Part shown: piece after piece, positions 8,361-16,241 of the stretch
How positions within the stretch are numbered: the first letter of the stretch is position 1
Layout: the number at the start of each line of letters is the position of its first letter
Assembly (NCBI RefSeq): GCF_900167905.1
Contig: NZ_FUYZ01000002.1
Coordinates: forward strand, 1-64,000
Origin: Soonwooa buanensis
GTDB lineage: Bacteria > Bacteroidota > Bacteroidia > Flavobacteriales > Weeksellaceae
Direction: 5' to 3'
DNA length: 64,000 nucleotides
The notes under the pieces: model-generated
Database searches by the model: none
Told to the model about the DNA's origin: nothing
Seen by the model: only the letters and a program-made list of their open reading frames with translations
Program-made: the position numbers and the translations under genes

Positions 8361-8390
8361 ATAAAAATGCACCCAAAAATTTGAGTGCAT
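8361..8390 (-). terminator. Terminator of the lpxK-punA operon
   Basis: On the minus strand an ATGCAC/GTGCAT stem, extended inward by CAAA/TTTG after one mismatch, is followed by TTTTTAT. It lies just past the punA stop. Confidence 0.7.
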
Positions 8391-8412
8391 CTATATTATG
8401 TTTTAAAAACTT

Positions 8413-9228
8413 TTAGTTGTAGTTTTTTACCAAACCTTTTACGATTTTGATAACATCTGGCATTGCTTTGTTAGCAGCATTTAGCACTTCTTCGTGTGAC
8501 ACAGCGAACGCGATTTCGGGACCGCCCAAATCGGTAATAATCGAAATACAGAAAACGTCCATCCCCATATGTTTTGCAACAATGACTTCTGGAACCGTGC
8601 TCATACCAACAGCGTCGCCACCAATGAATCGAACCAATCCGTATTCAGATGGCGTTTCGAAAGTTGGACCTTGCAATCCTACATAGACACCTTCGTGAAC
8701 TTTGATGTTATTTTCTTTAGCAACATCGTGCGCCGTTTGTAACATTTTTTTGTTGTAAGCTTCGCTCATATCCACAAATCGTGGACCTAGCTCGTCGATG
8801 TTTTTACCACGTAATGGGTGTTCTGGCATCATATTGATATGATCTTTAACCAACATAATATCGCCAACTTGGAAGTTAGGATTAACGCCACCTGAAGCGT
8901 TTGACAACAATAGATTTTGGATGCCCAATAAATGAAAAACTTTGAAAGGGAAAGTCACAGTCTCCATTGGATAACCTTCGTAATAATGGAAACGACCGCT
9001 CATCATCAAGACTTTTTTGCCTTCAAGAATGCCGTAGATTAACTTGCCACCGTGACCAACAACTGTTACTTGCGGGAAGTTAGGAATGTCGGAATACTCG
9101 ATGGTGCGGATCGGTTGTACCTCGTCTTGAAGTTTTCCAAGTCCAGAACCTAGCACGATTGCAAAGTCTGGTGTGTCTTGGATAATATTTTTGATGAACG
9201 CTGCGGTTTCTTTAATTTTTTCTAACAT
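8413..9228 (-). CDS. punA: Purine-nucleoside phosphorylase (trimeric type)
   Basis: Cytoplasmic enzyme splitting inosine or guanosine with phosphate into the base and ribose-1-phosphate (purine salvage). 271 aa, the usual length for the trimeric PNP family (PNP-I), not the hexameric DeoD type. Visible family blocks: phosphate loop VLGSGLG near residue 25, HGGKLIYG, SGRFHYYEGY, SNASGGVNP, GVYVGLQGPTFETPSEY and GGDAVGMSTVPEV. The start overlaps the end of lpxK by 17 bases, implying translational coupling in one transcript that ends at the hairpin at 8361-8390. Confidence 0.94.
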   Translation of the reverse strand: MLEKIKETAAFIKNIIQDTPDFAIVLGSGLGKLQDEVQPIRTIEYSDIPNFPQVTVVGHGGKLIYGILEGKKVLMMSGRFHYYEGYPMETVTFPFKVFHLLGIQNLLLSNASGGVNPNFQVGDIMLVKDHINMMPEHPLRGKNIDELGPRFVDMSEAYNKKMLQTAHDVAKENNIKVHEGVYVGLQGPTFETPSEYGLVRFIGGDAVGMSTVPEVIVAKHMGMDVFCISIITDLGGPEIAFAVSHEEVLNAANKAMPDVIKIVKGLVKNYN

Positions 9229-10237
9229 AATCGTTGATTATTTGATTAAACGCTTCTTGATTGTCTATTTCTACATTAATTGGCCAATAAAAGATTTTGT
9301 CACGCAAGTAGTCAAAAGTTTTGAGTCTTACATAATCTTTTTCTGTGGTTAAAATCATCTTGTATTCGCCAAGTTTTTTATATTCTGCCACAATTTTTTT
9401 GATGTCATCATCGGAGAAATTGTGGTGGTCTTTATATTTAAGATGTTTTACTTTTTTAGAGTATTTGCCGACTTCTTTTACAATTTGTGTTGGGTTGGCA
9501 ATACCAGTTATCAAAAGTACATCGTAATAATCCAGATTTTTGACTGGCATATATTTGTCGATGCTCATGACATTTTCGTCATATTCTATAGAGGAGAAAA
9601 ATACCTTCTGATAATGTTGTGGTTTTATTCTTGAGATGTAATATTGTTTTTTTTCTTCCGTTAAATCATCTGGACATTTAGTAACCATAATAATATCGGC
9701 ACGTTTTGCACCACGACGACTTTCTCGTAAATCGCCAGCAGGTAAAATGAAATCCTTGAAATACGGATCGTTGTATACCGTCAGCAAGATATTAAGTCCT
9801 GGCTTTATGGCACGATGCTGAAAGCTATCATCCAAAACCAAAACATTAAGATCCATATCTTCAATCAATTTTTTTGCACCGAAAACTCGGTCTTCGCAAA
9901 CGCCAATGACAAAACGATTTTTGAATCTTTCAAACAATTGCATTGGCTCGTCACCAACAGTTTTGTAGTTGCTTTCGTAGTTAACAACATTGTAACCTTT
10001 GGTCATTCTGCCGTAGCCGCGAGAAAGGACGCCCGTGCGATAATATTTGGACAGATAAGCCGCCAAATACATCACCATTGGCGATTTTCCACTTCCGCCC
10101 ACAGAAAGATTACCAACACCAATTATTGGTGTTTTAAATCGTTTCGAAGAAAATAATCCCCAATCAAACATTCGGTTCCTAATCGAGGTTCCGAGATGAT
10201 AACCAAGGGAAAAAGGGTAGAGATACCATCTTTTCAT
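9212..10237 (-). CDS. lpxK: Tetraacyldisaccharide 4'-kinase
   Basis: Phosphorylates the 4' position of the lipid A disaccharide precursor, a late step of lipid A synthesis at the inner membrane. About 341 aa. The P-loop appears as GNLSVGGSGKSP, followed by 'GVLSRGYGR', 'GDEPMQLFERF', 'EDRVFGAK', 'VLDDSFQHR' and 'LLPAGDLRE'-like FILPAGDLRE, all LpxK hallmarks. I place the start at the ATG at 10237 (MKRWYLYPF); extending to 10246 needs a TTG and adds only three residues. A TATTTTTG element ends 6 bases before this ATG. The 3' end overlaps punA, so the two are co-transcribed; the pairing seems one of convenience rather than pathway. Confidence 0.94.
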   Translation of the reverse strand: MKRWYLYPFSLGYHLGTSIRNRMFDWGLFSSKRFKTPIIGVGNLSVGGSGKSPMVMYLAAYLSKYYRTGVLSRGYGRMTKGYNVVNYESNYKTVGDEPMQLFERFKNRFVIGVCEDRVFGAKKLIEDMDLNVLVLDDSFQHRAIKPGLNILLTVYNDPYFKDFILPAGDLRESRRGAKRADIIMVTKCPDDLTEEKKQYYISRIKPQHYQKVFFSSIEYDENVMSIDKYMPVKNLDYYDVLLITGIANPTQIVKEVGKYSKKVKHLKYKDHHNFSDDDIKKIVAEYKKLGEYKMILTTEKDYVRLKTFDYLRDKIFYWPINVEIDNQEAFNQIINDYVRKN

Positions 10238-10243
10238 AGCCGA

Positions 10244-10274
10244 CAAAAATACAATAATCGATTGGCTTTATCAA
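10244..10274 (-). promoter_or_regulatory. Promoter of lpxK-punA
   Basis: Minus-strand TATTTTTG (10244-10251) with TTG 20 bases upstream (10272-10274). The element ends 6 bases before the preferred lpxK ATG. Confidence 0.4.
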
Positions 10275-10455
10275 TAGGAAAATGATGTTTAGAAGTTAAT
10301 ATTTGTCATTTTAATAAAAAATTAAATTAAACGATACTAATTTAATTGTCGGTTAAAATTGTTGTTAAATATTTAATTATCAATTCATTCGATATAAGCG
10401 TTTATTAAGTTTAATAATTAAAAAAATCTTTAGAAGCCTTTTCGACTAACATCAT

Positions 10456-10463
10456 TATATTTG
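10456..10463 (+). promoter_or_regulatory. -7 promoter element of yicC-gmk-nadA
   Basis: TATATTTG, a perfect TAnnTTTG match, 22 bases before the yicC ATG. No strong -33 TTTG is seen. The 239-base gap upstream is otherwise AT-rich with nothing recognisable. Confidence 0.45.
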
Positions 10464-10485
10464 CATTATAATAAGAAAATCAGAT

Positions 10486-11343
10486 ATGGTCTTATCAATG
10501 ACGGGATTTGGTCGTGCGGAAGGTGTTTTCGAAGGAAAAAAACTGACCATCGACATCAAGTCACTCAACAGCAAGACATTCGACCTTAATATTAAAGTGC
10601 CGATTCGTTATAAAGAAAAGGAATTTGATATTAGAAAATTGCTGAATGATAAATTACTTCGCGGAAAAGTTGATTGCTACATCAATTGCGAAAATCTCGA
10701 AGACAGCAACGATGTTAACATTAATAAAGAGATTGTAAAATCTTATATGACGCAGCTTGGCGAGATTTCGCCTGGCGCAAATGCTATTGATTATTTGCAA
10801 ATGGCGGTGCGTATGCCAGAAGCTATTAGCAACAAAACTGCTGATCTTAGCGATGAGGAATGGAATTTTCTTTTAAAAATCGTTAATGAAGCGATTGCTA
10901 AGTTTTTGGAATTCCGCACTACAGAAGGTTCAATTCTTCAAGATGAATTAGGTAAAAATGTGAAAAACATTGAAGCTAAATTATCGCAAGTTCCGCAATA
11001 TGAAGAAGAACGAATCTCTGTAGTTAGAGAACGTTATCAAAATACTTTAAAGGAATTTGAAAATGTTGACGAAACACGTTTTTACCAAGAAATGGCTTAT
11101 TACACAGAGAAGTTAGACATTTCTGAAGAAAAAGTAAGATTGGCGCAACATCTTAAATATTATTTGGATGTGATGGAGAATGAAGATTTTAATGGTAAAA
11201 AACTAGGATTTATTTCTCAAGAAATGGGACGCGAAATCAATACTTTAGGATCGAAAGCCAATCACGCAGCCATCCAAAAATTGGTTGTCGAAATGAAAGA
11301 CGACCTCGAAAAAATTAAAGAACAAACCCTTAATGTTTTGTAA
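10486..11343 (+). CDS. yicC: YicC family endoribonuclease-like protein
   Basis: 285 aa protein starting with the family's invariant MxxSMTGFGRAEG. The N-terminal YicC domain covers about 1-155 and the C-terminal DUF1732 domain about 200-285, ending 'LGSKANHAAIQKLVVEMK'-type sequence and a Lys/Glu-rich helix. Members of this family have been reported to be RNases with roles in stationary phase. Adjacent gmk 73 bases downstream on the same strand is the classic arrangement in many bacteria, supporting the assignment. Confidence 0.92.
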   Translation: MVLSMTGFGRAEGVFEGKKLTIDIKSLNSKTFDLNIKVPIRYKEKEFDIRKLLNDKLLRGKVDCYINCENLEDSNDVNINKEIVKSYMTQLGEISPGANAIDYLQMAVRMPEAISNKTADLSDEEWNFLLKIVNEAIAKFLEFRTTEGSILQDELGKNVKNIEAKLSQVPQYEEERISVVRERYQNTLKEFENVDETRFYQEMAYYTEKLDISEEKVRLAQHLKYYLDVMENEDFNGKKLGFISQEMGREINTLGSKANHAAIQKLVVEMKDDLEKIKEQTLNVL

Positions 11344-11416
11344 ATTATAAGTTATAAATTATGAGTGATTTTTAAGTTAACTCCTAATTTATAATTGATA
11401 ATTCATAATTTTAAAA

Positions 11417-11980
11417 ATGAATAAAGTAGTTATATTTTCGGCACCATCAGGAAGTGGAAAAACCACTTTGGTAAAGCATTGTTTAGCACATTTTCCAGAT
11501 TTGCAATTCTCGATTTCGTGCACAACAAGAGCGCCTCGTGGTGAAGAAAAACATGGTGTAGATTATCACTTTTTAAGCCCAGATGAGTTTCGTCAAAAGA
11601 TTTCCGAAAATGCTTTTGTAGAATTTGAGGAAGTCTACACTGACAAGTTTTATGGGACTTTACAAGAAGAAGTAGAACGCATTTGGAAGAACGGAAAAGT
11701 TGTTATTTTTGATGTCGATGTTAAAGGCGGCGTTAACTTAAAAAAGATTTTTGGAGACCAAGCTTTATCAATTTTCATTGCACCACCAAGTATCGAAGAG
11801 CTAGAACGTCGATTAACAACACGCGGAACCGATGCGCTAGACGTTATCAAAACTCGTGTTGCAAAGGCTGAAGAAGAATTGACTTATCAAAATCAGTTTG
11901 ATAAAGTTGTTGTCAATGATAATCTAGAGGTAGCAACGCAAGAAATGGAAAGCATTTTGCAGGACTTTATTAATTCTTAA
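11417..11980 (+). CDS. gmk: Guanylate kinase
   Basis: Phosphorylates GMP to GDP with ATP. 187 aa, typical length. P-loop APSGSGKTT at 9-17, GMP-binding region 'SCTTRAPRGEEKHGVDYHFL' region (36-54) and 'FVEFEEVYTDKFYGT'. The ATP lid lies near 'RLTTRGTD'. It sits between yicC and nadA on the same strand, with 73 and 18 bases of spacing. The gap before it is made of degenerate AATT-type heptads similar to the repeat near 13233. Confidence 0.95.
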   Translation: MNKVVIFSAPSGSGKTTLVKHCLAHFPDLQFSISCTTRAPRGEEKHGVDYHFLSPDEFRQKISENAFVEFEEVYTDKFYGTLQEEVERIWKNGKVVIFDVDVKGGVNLKKIFGDQALSIFIAPPSIEELERRLTTRGTDALDVIKTRVAKAEEELTYQNQFDKVVVNDNLEVATQEMESILQDFINS

Positions 11981-11998
11981 TTAATCACACAAAAAGAT

Positions 11999-13015
11999 AT
12001 GGAAAACACGTTAGAAAAAGCAAAATCCAGCATGCCGATTAAAGGTTTTTTGGATATTAAAGATATTGCGATTCCACAAGGTCAAGATTTGGTGGACGCT
12101 ATTTTAAAACTAAAAGAAGAAAAAAACGCTGTCATTTTAGCGCATTATTATCAGCCAGGAGAGATTCAGGATATCGCAGATTTTTTGGGTGATTCGCTTC
12201 AATTGGCGCGTCAAGCAAAAGATACGGATGCCGATATGATTGTTTTCTGCGGTGTACATTTTATGGCGGAAGCTGCAAAAATTCTTAATCCAACCAAAAA
12301 AGTTGTTTTGCCAGATACTTTGGCGGGATGCTCCCTAGCAGACGGTTGTAGCGGCGAAGGTCTTCGTGCAATGCGCGAGCAACATCCTGGGGCTTTGGTG
12401 GCGACTTACATCAATTGTAATGCAGAAACCAAGGCAGAAAGTGACATCATCGTGACAAGTTCTAATGCCGAAACCATTATCAACGCGTTGCCAAAAGACC
12501 AACCGATTATTTTCGCACCAGACAAAAATCTAGGTCGTTATCTTGCGCAGAAGACAGGTCGCGATATGATTTTGTGGGACGGAAGTTGTATCGTTCACGA
12601 AGCATTTTCGATGGAGCGAATTGCAAAACAGTTGGCAGACAATCCAGATGCAAAATTAATTGCGCATCCAGAAAGTGAAGAAGCTGTGTTAAAGTTGGCA
12701 CATTTTATTGGTTCGACCTCGGCTTTGCTTAATTATGTTGAAAAAGACGATTGTCAAAAATTCATCATCGCGACGGAAGAAGGCATTCTTCACGAGATGA
12801 AAAAACGTGCGCCGCATAAAGAATTAATTCCAGCTTTGGTGTTTGACGAATCTTGTAATTGCAGCGAGTGTTTTTACATGAAACGTAACACTATGGAAAA
12901 ACTTTATCTATGCATGAAGTACGAACTTCCAGAGATTTTAATTGAAGAAGAATTACGTCTGAAAGCGCTAAAGCCAATCGAGGCGATGCTAGAACTTTCA
13001 AAAACGATAAAATAA
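11999..13015 (+). CDS. nadA: Quinolinate synthase A
   Basis: Condenses iminoaspartate with dihydroxyacetone phosphate to quinolinate in de novo NAD synthesis, using an oxygen-sensitive [4Fe-4S] cluster. 338 aa. The cluster ligands can be read as C111 ([10 protein letters not shown]), C197 (DGSCIVHE) and C291 ([10 protein letters not shown]). Other blocks are '[20 protein letters not shown]' region and 'VTSSNA'. It follows gmk by 18 bases and so belongs to the yicC-gmk-nadA transcript. No nadB or nadC is in the window. Downstream is a repeat-filled gap of about 400 bases. Confidence 0.95.
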   Translation: MENTLEKAKSSMPIKGFLDIKDIAIPQGQDLVDAILKLKEEKNAVILAHYYQPGEIQDIADFLGDSLQLARQAKDTDADMIVFCGVHFMAEAAKILNPTKKVVLPDTLAGCSLADGCSGEGLRAMREQHPGALVATYINCNAETKAESDIIVTSSNAETIINALPKDQPIIFAPDKNLGRYLAQKTGRDMILWDGSCIVHEAFSMERIAKQLADNPDAKLIAHPESEEAVLKLAHFIGSTSALLNYVEKDDCQKFIIATEEGILHEMKKRAPHKELIPALVFDESCNCSECFYMKRNTMEKLYLCMKYELPEILIEEELRLKALKPIEAMLELSKTIK

Positions 13016-13019
13016 ATTT

Positions 13020-13161
13020 GGGCAATCCCGCGCCAAGACTTTGTCCAAGCTAGCGGTCGGGCTGTTCGCTGTATCTTGGAGCGCTTCGCTCGGTCGTCTC
13101 CGCTACGCTCCGACGCCTCGCTTCGCTCCCAAGGATGCCGCTGCCATCCCTATTGCGTCCC
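13020..13161 (-). repeat. REP-like GC-rich intergenic element
   Basis: Ends: GGGCTGTTCGCTGTATCTT (13039-13057) and AAGGATGCCGCTGCCATCC (13131-13149). Their complements resemble the right and left ends of the element at 36667, so the two are the same family in opposite orientation. The central part is GC-rich and self-complementary. Bases 13098-13121 match 36703-36726 (reversed) at 23 of 24 positions. CTTGGAGCG near 13055 and CGCTCCCAAG near 13125 form an imperfect outer stem. It lies directly after nadA. Confidence 0.8.
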
Positions 13162-13232
13162 AAAGTAGGAAAATTCACAAGTTTTGTTGAGAAATCGACA
13201 AAACTTGTTTAGTTTTACGATGATTAAGATTT

Positions 13233-13295
13233 ATGAATTATGAATTATGAATTATGAATTATGAATTATGAATTATGAATTATGAATTATGAATT
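13233..13295 (+). repeat. Heptamer tandem repeat, 9 copies of ATGAATT
   Basis: Nine perfect, uninterrupted copies of the 7-base unit ATGAATT. The array is intergenic, between nadA and folB. Related but degenerate AATT heptads occur before gmk (11344-11410) and after the SIMPL gene (14634-14668). Confidence 0.95.
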
Positions 13296-13309
13296 ATTTT
13301 AATCTTAGC

Positions 13310-13400
13310 CCAAGAACCAAGAACCAAGAACCAAGAACCAAGAACCAAGAACCGAGAACCAAGAACCAAGAACCAAGAACCAATAACCAATAACCGACAA
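13310..13400 (+). repeat. Heptamer tandem repeat, 13 copies of CCAAGAA-type
   Basis: Thirteen units: ten CCAAGAA (one is CCGAGAA), two CCAATAA and one CCGACAA. The degenerate units cluster at the folB end, 17 bases before the folB ATG. With the adjacent ATGAATT array it fills most of the 402-base gap 13016-13417; no gene or promoter consensus is visible there. Confidence 0.95.
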
Positions 13401-13417
13401 CCAAACCCTAAAAAACT

Positions 13418-13780
13418 ATGCATTCAAAAATTATTCTTGAGAACATAAAAATTTACGCGTTCCATGGCGTGTTACCAGAAGAAACAATTTTGGGAACCAA
13501 CTATATTATCAATGCCGAACTTCATGCTGATTTAGAGAAAGCGTCACAATCCGATGATTTGTCAGACACGATCAACTATGCTGAAATCAACGATATTATT
13601 CATCAAGAGATGAGTATTCCTTCAAGATTATTAGAACATGTTATTGGTAGAATTATTTCAAAGTTGGAGATTGCTTTTCCTCAACTCAGTTTTATCAAAA
13701 TAAAATTAACCAAAACCCGTCCACCAATGCGTGGCGAAATGCAAGGTGTCAGCATCGAAATGGAAAAACAGATTTCTTAA
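13418..13780 (+). CDS. folB: Dihydroneopterin aldolase
   Basis: Cleaves 7,8-dihydroneopterin to 6-hydroxymethyl-dihydropterin and glycolaldehyde in folate synthesis. 120 aa, normal length. Family features: 'ILENIKIYAFHGVLPEE' start with the conserved Y-A-F-H-G-V, the pterin-site Glu in the 'INYAEINDII' block, 'SRLLEHVIGRI' with LLE, and 'KIKLTKTRPP' including the catalytic Lys region. No other folate gene adjoins it. The two heptamer arrays end just before its ATG, so spacing to any upstream promoter would depend on copy number. Confidence 0.93.
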   Translation: MHSKIILENIKIYAFHGVLPEETILGTNYIINAELHADLEKASQSDDLSDTINYAEINDIIHQEMSIPSRLLEHVIGRIISKLEIAFPQLSFIKIKLTKTRPPMRGEMQGVSIEMEKQIS

Positions 13781-13843
13781 CATTCTATTTTTTTAGATGG
13801 AACAAACTTTGTTGCAAATATGTTGCACTAAAAATATTGAGTT

Positions 13844-14578
13844 ATGAAATCACAATACATTACGGTAGGTATCGCCGCTTTAGGCTTAATTATCGCAACG
13901 ATTTTCTTCGGCAACGCCATCAAAAATAGGAACAAAGCTGATAATACGATTTCGGTTACTGGTTTGGGTTCTAAGAAATTCACATCAGATTTAATTACAT
14001 GGTCCGGAAGTTTTTCAAAAAATAATTTTGACCTAAAATCTGCTTATGACGAGCTAGCGGTTGACAAAAATGTGATTGCTCAATATCTAAAATCAAAAGG
14101 CGTTAAAGACAACGAAATGGTTTTTTCGGCAGTTGATATTCAAAAGAATTTTAGAAGTTACAACGACTCCAATGGTAATTATGTTCAAGGAGAATTTTCT
14201 GGATATAACCTTACGCAAAGTGTTAGCATTGAATCCAAAGAAGTTGGAAAAATTGAAAATATCTCGAGAAACATCACCGAAATTATCAACCGCGGCATCG
14301 AATTCACTTCTTCGACACCTCAATATTTTTATACGAAATTAGCCGAAGTTAAGCAACAGATGATTGCAGACGCAACCAAAGATGCTAAAGAACGCGCCGA
14401 AAAAATTGCCGACAACGCAGGAAGTTCACTCGGAAGTTTGAAAAAAGCAACAATGGGTGTTATCCAAATTACGGCTCCCAATTCTAACGAAGATTATTCT
14501 TATGGCGGTACATTTAACACTTCTTCCAAAGAAAAAGAAGCAACAATTACCATTAAGCTGGAATATCAAGTTAATTAG
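13844..14578 (+). CDS. SIMPL domain (DUF541) protein
   Basis: 244 aa. One N-terminal transmembrane or uncleaved signal segment (7-24) is followed by 'NTISVTGLGSKKFTSDLITWS', the usual opening of SIMPL/DUF541 proteins, and by the family's 'AKERAEKIADNAGSSLGSLKKATMG' region near 180-205 and a final 'KEATITIKLEYQV' strand. Homologues form periplasmic assemblies; some are linked to oxidative stress. No biochemical role can be given. It follows folB by 63 bases but a shared role is not apparent. Confidence 0.88.
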   Translation: MKSQYITVGIAALGLIIATIFFGNAIKNRNKADNTISVTGLGSKKFTSDLITWSGSFSKNNFDLKSAYDELAVDKNVIAQYLKSKGVKDNEMVFSAVDIQKNFRSYNDSNGNYVQGEFSGYNLTQSVSIESKEVGKIENISRNITEIINRGIEFTSSTPQYFYTKLAEVKQQMIADATKDAKERAEKIADNAGSSLGSLKKATMGVIQITAPNSNEDYSYGGTFNTSSKEKEATITIKLEYQVN

Positions 14579-14590
14579 GAATTGGGAGTT

Positions 14591-14622
14591 CGTCATTTCG
14601 AGTAGCGCAGCGTATCGAGAAG
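14591..14622 (+). repeat. Fragment of a 'CGTCATTTCGA' interspersed repeat
   Basis: CGTCATTTCGAGTAGCGCAG followed by CGTATCGAGAAG. This resembles a repeat often seen between genes in Flavobacteriia. Recognition is from memory of such sequences; only one copy is in the window. Confidence 0.45.
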
Positions 14623-14633
14623 TTTTTAGATTT

Positions 14634-14706
14634 ACGAATTACGAATTACGATTTATGAATTACAAATTAATTTGCTGAAAACTAAAAACTAAAAACCAGC
14701 AACTAA
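14634..14706 (+). repeat. Degenerate heptamer arrays between SIMPL gene and dtd
   Basis: Five degenerate units of the form ACGAATT/ATGAATT/ACAAATT (14634-14668) are followed by A-rich heptads of the ACTAAAA/ACCAGCA type up to 14706. The order (AATT heptads, then AC-rich heptads) is the same as in the perfect pair at 13233-13400. Confidence 0.7.
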
Positions 14707-15152
14707 ATTTTCGTCTTACTGTCCATAACAATCGTAACTGGTCCGTCGTTGATGAGAGAAACTTTCATGTCGGCGCCGAAAATACCACTTTCGATTTTTA
14801 AGCCAGATTTTTTTAATTCAGTTTTAAAATACTCGAATAACGGAATGGCTTTGTCTGGTTTTGCAGCTTTTATGAAAGAAGGACGATTTCCCTTTTTATA
14901 ATCAGCAATTAAGGTGAATTGGCTGATGCAAAGGATTTCACCTTGGATATCTTTTATAGAAAGATTCAGTTTGCCTTCCTCGTCGCCAAAAATTCTTAAA
15001 TCCAAAATCTTTTTAACAAGCCAATCTGCGTCTTCGTTTTCGTCACTTTCATCAATCCCACAAAGAAGCATAAATCCAGTTCCGATTTCGCCAACAATTT
15101 TTCCGTCAACTTTTACAGAAGACTCAGACACACGCTGAATAACAATTTTCAT
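14703..15152 (-). CDS. dtd: D-aminoacyl-tRNA deacylase
   Basis: Hydrolyses D-amino acids (and glycine) wrongly attached to tRNA. 149 aa, standard length. It shows 'MKIVIQRVSESSVKVDGK' at the start, the catalytic block ISQFTL near residue 77, 'KGNRPSF' and the cross-subunit Gly-Pro motif in NDGPVT near 137. It is cytoplasmic and dimeric. The degenerate Rieske-like lipoprotein gene lies 9 bases upstream on the same strand (ends at 15162), so the two are probably co-transcribed. Confidence 0.95.
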   Translation of the reverse strand: MKIVIQRVSESSVKVDGKIVGEIGTGFMLLCGIDESDENEDADWLVKKILDLRIFGDEEGKLNLSIKDIQGEILCISQFTLIADYKKGNRPSFIKAAKPDKAIPLFEYFKTELKKSGLKIESGIFGADMKVSLINDGPVTIVMDSKTKI

Positions 15153-15161
15153 AGTTTAATT

Positions 15162-15620
15162 TTAATAATAGATAGAAATAACACCCGTTGATGGCTCGTA
15201 ATGGAAAGGATAAGTTTTTGGAGGAAGACCTTTGGACTTGTCGTTAATAGGTGTTCCGTTTAGCATCCATTCAGCGCCATCTTTGTCGCAAACAATAGTC
15301 GTATTGTCTTTAACTCGTAACACCGTCGAGTCGCCATCTGGACAAATATGAGGTGCGTTCCTGTCATAGACTTTATAGCCATTAGCGGTGTTTGCAATGA
15401 TAAGACCTCGCGTCCCAGCGCCCACTTCGTTAACATAAACCCATCCACCTTGTATCGTAACTGGGTAGTACAAAGGTAGGTTAGTGTTGATGCTTACATT
15501 AATCTGAGATTGCGGAAAACAAGAAACCGTTTCGGCTCTGTCGCTACAAGAATTGATAATGAATAAATTACTGAAAACCAGAAAAATAATTAGCCCAAAA
15601 TATCTCAAATTCACTTTCAT
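15162..15620 (-). CDS. Rieske-like-fold lipoprotein lacking cluster ligands
   Basis: 152 aa. A signal sequence ends INSC (C25), a plausible lipobox, so it is probably a lipoprotein. The rest fits the small Rieske/ferredoxin-subunit fold of Bacteroidota: 'GLIIANTANGYKVYDRNAPH', 'TTIVCDKDGAEWMLN-GTPI', 'YPFHYEPSTGVISIYY'. A real Rieske domain needs CxH and CxxH to hold [2Fe-2S]. Here the corresponding places read H-I-C-P and C-D-K-D, so the second His is missing and the cluster is probably not bound. I infer a redox-dead, structural or binding role. It shares a strand and a tight junction with dtd. Confidence 0.6.
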   Translation of the reverse strand: MKVNLRYFGLIIFLVFSNLFIINSCSDRAETVSCFPQSQINVSINTNLPLYYPVTIQGGWVYVNEVGAGTRGLIIANTANGYKVYDRNAPHICPDGDSTVLRVKDNTTIVCDKDGAEWMLNGTPINDKSKGLPPKTYPFHYEPSTGVISIYY

Positions 15621-15635
15621 ATCAAAATTAATTTA

Positions 15636-15643
15636 TATATTTG
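15636..15643 (+). promoter_or_regulatory. -7 promoter element of greA
   Basis: TATATTTG (perfect TAnnTTTG), with TTTC at 15615-15618 about 17 bases upstream as a weak -33. It would start a transcript near 15648 with a leader of about 75 bases. Confidence 0.5.
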
Positions 15644-15671
15644 TCAAAACGAATCAACACAACAAAAATTA

Positions 15672-15699
15672 TATCCGGCAAAGGTCGGATAATTTTTTT
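15672..15699 (+). promoter_or_regulatory. Terminator-like hairpin in the greA leader
   Basis: TATCCG (15672-15677) pairs with CGGATA (15686-15691), with a possible inner G-T pair, and is followed by seven T residues (15693-15699). It lies between the putative greA promoter and the greA ATG. The upstream gene reads the other way, so this is not that gene's terminator. It looks like an attenuator. Confidence 0.5.
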
Positions 15700-15724
15700 A
15701 TATCAACGTTAAAAAATTATTGAC

Positions 15725-16192
15725 ATGAGTTACGTTACGAAAGAAGGTTTAGATAAAATGAAAGCAGAGCTTGAGCAATTGGAAACTATCGAAAGACCAA
15801 AAGTTACTCAACAAATTGCAGAAGCAAGAGATAAAGGTGACCTTTCTGAAAATGCAGAATATGACGCAGCTAAAGAGGCGCAAGGACTGTTAGAAATGCG
15901 TATTTCTAAACTTAAAGATATTATTTCGGTTTCAAAGATTATCGATGAAAGCCAGCTAGATACGTCAAAAGTTTCTATTTTGACAACAGTTAGACTTAAA
16001 AATCACGCCACTAAAGCGGAGCAAAAATTTACTTTAGTACCTGATAATGAAAGCGACCTGAAAACAGGGAAGATTTCTGTTAATACACCAATCGCAAAAG
16101 GTCTTTTAGGGAAAGCTGTTGGCGATGTTGCTGAGATTACACTTCCTAACGGGAATAAGTTGACTTTTGATATTTTAGAAATTAGCTTGTAA
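15725..16192 (+). CDS. greA: Transcription elongation factor GreA
   Basis: Binds the RNA polymerase secondary channel and stimulates cleavage of backtracked transcripts. 155 aa, usual length. The N-terminal coiled coil holds the acidic tip GDLSENAEYDAAKE (about 38-51) and the C-terminal domain holds 'NTPIAKGLLGKAVGDVAEI'. It is monocistronic by appearance, with the HIT gene 49 bases downstream. The hairpin at 15672-15699 suggests control by transcription attenuation. Confidence 0.96.
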   Translation: MSYVTKEGLDKMKAELEQLETIERPKVTQQIAEARDKGDLSENAEYDAAKEAQGLLEMRISKLKDIISVSKIIDESQLDTSKVSILTTVRLKNHATKAEQKFTLVPDNESDLKTGKISVNTPIAKGLLGKAVGDVAEITLPNGNKLTFDILEISL

Positions 16193-16241
16193 TTTTTATT
16201 AAACGGTTTGATATTTGTAGAACGAAAATACTTTTAAAATT

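Noticed and set aside
13233-13400. Possible CRISPR-like array
   Set aside because: Units are only 7 bases and directly joined, without spacers; these are microsatellites.
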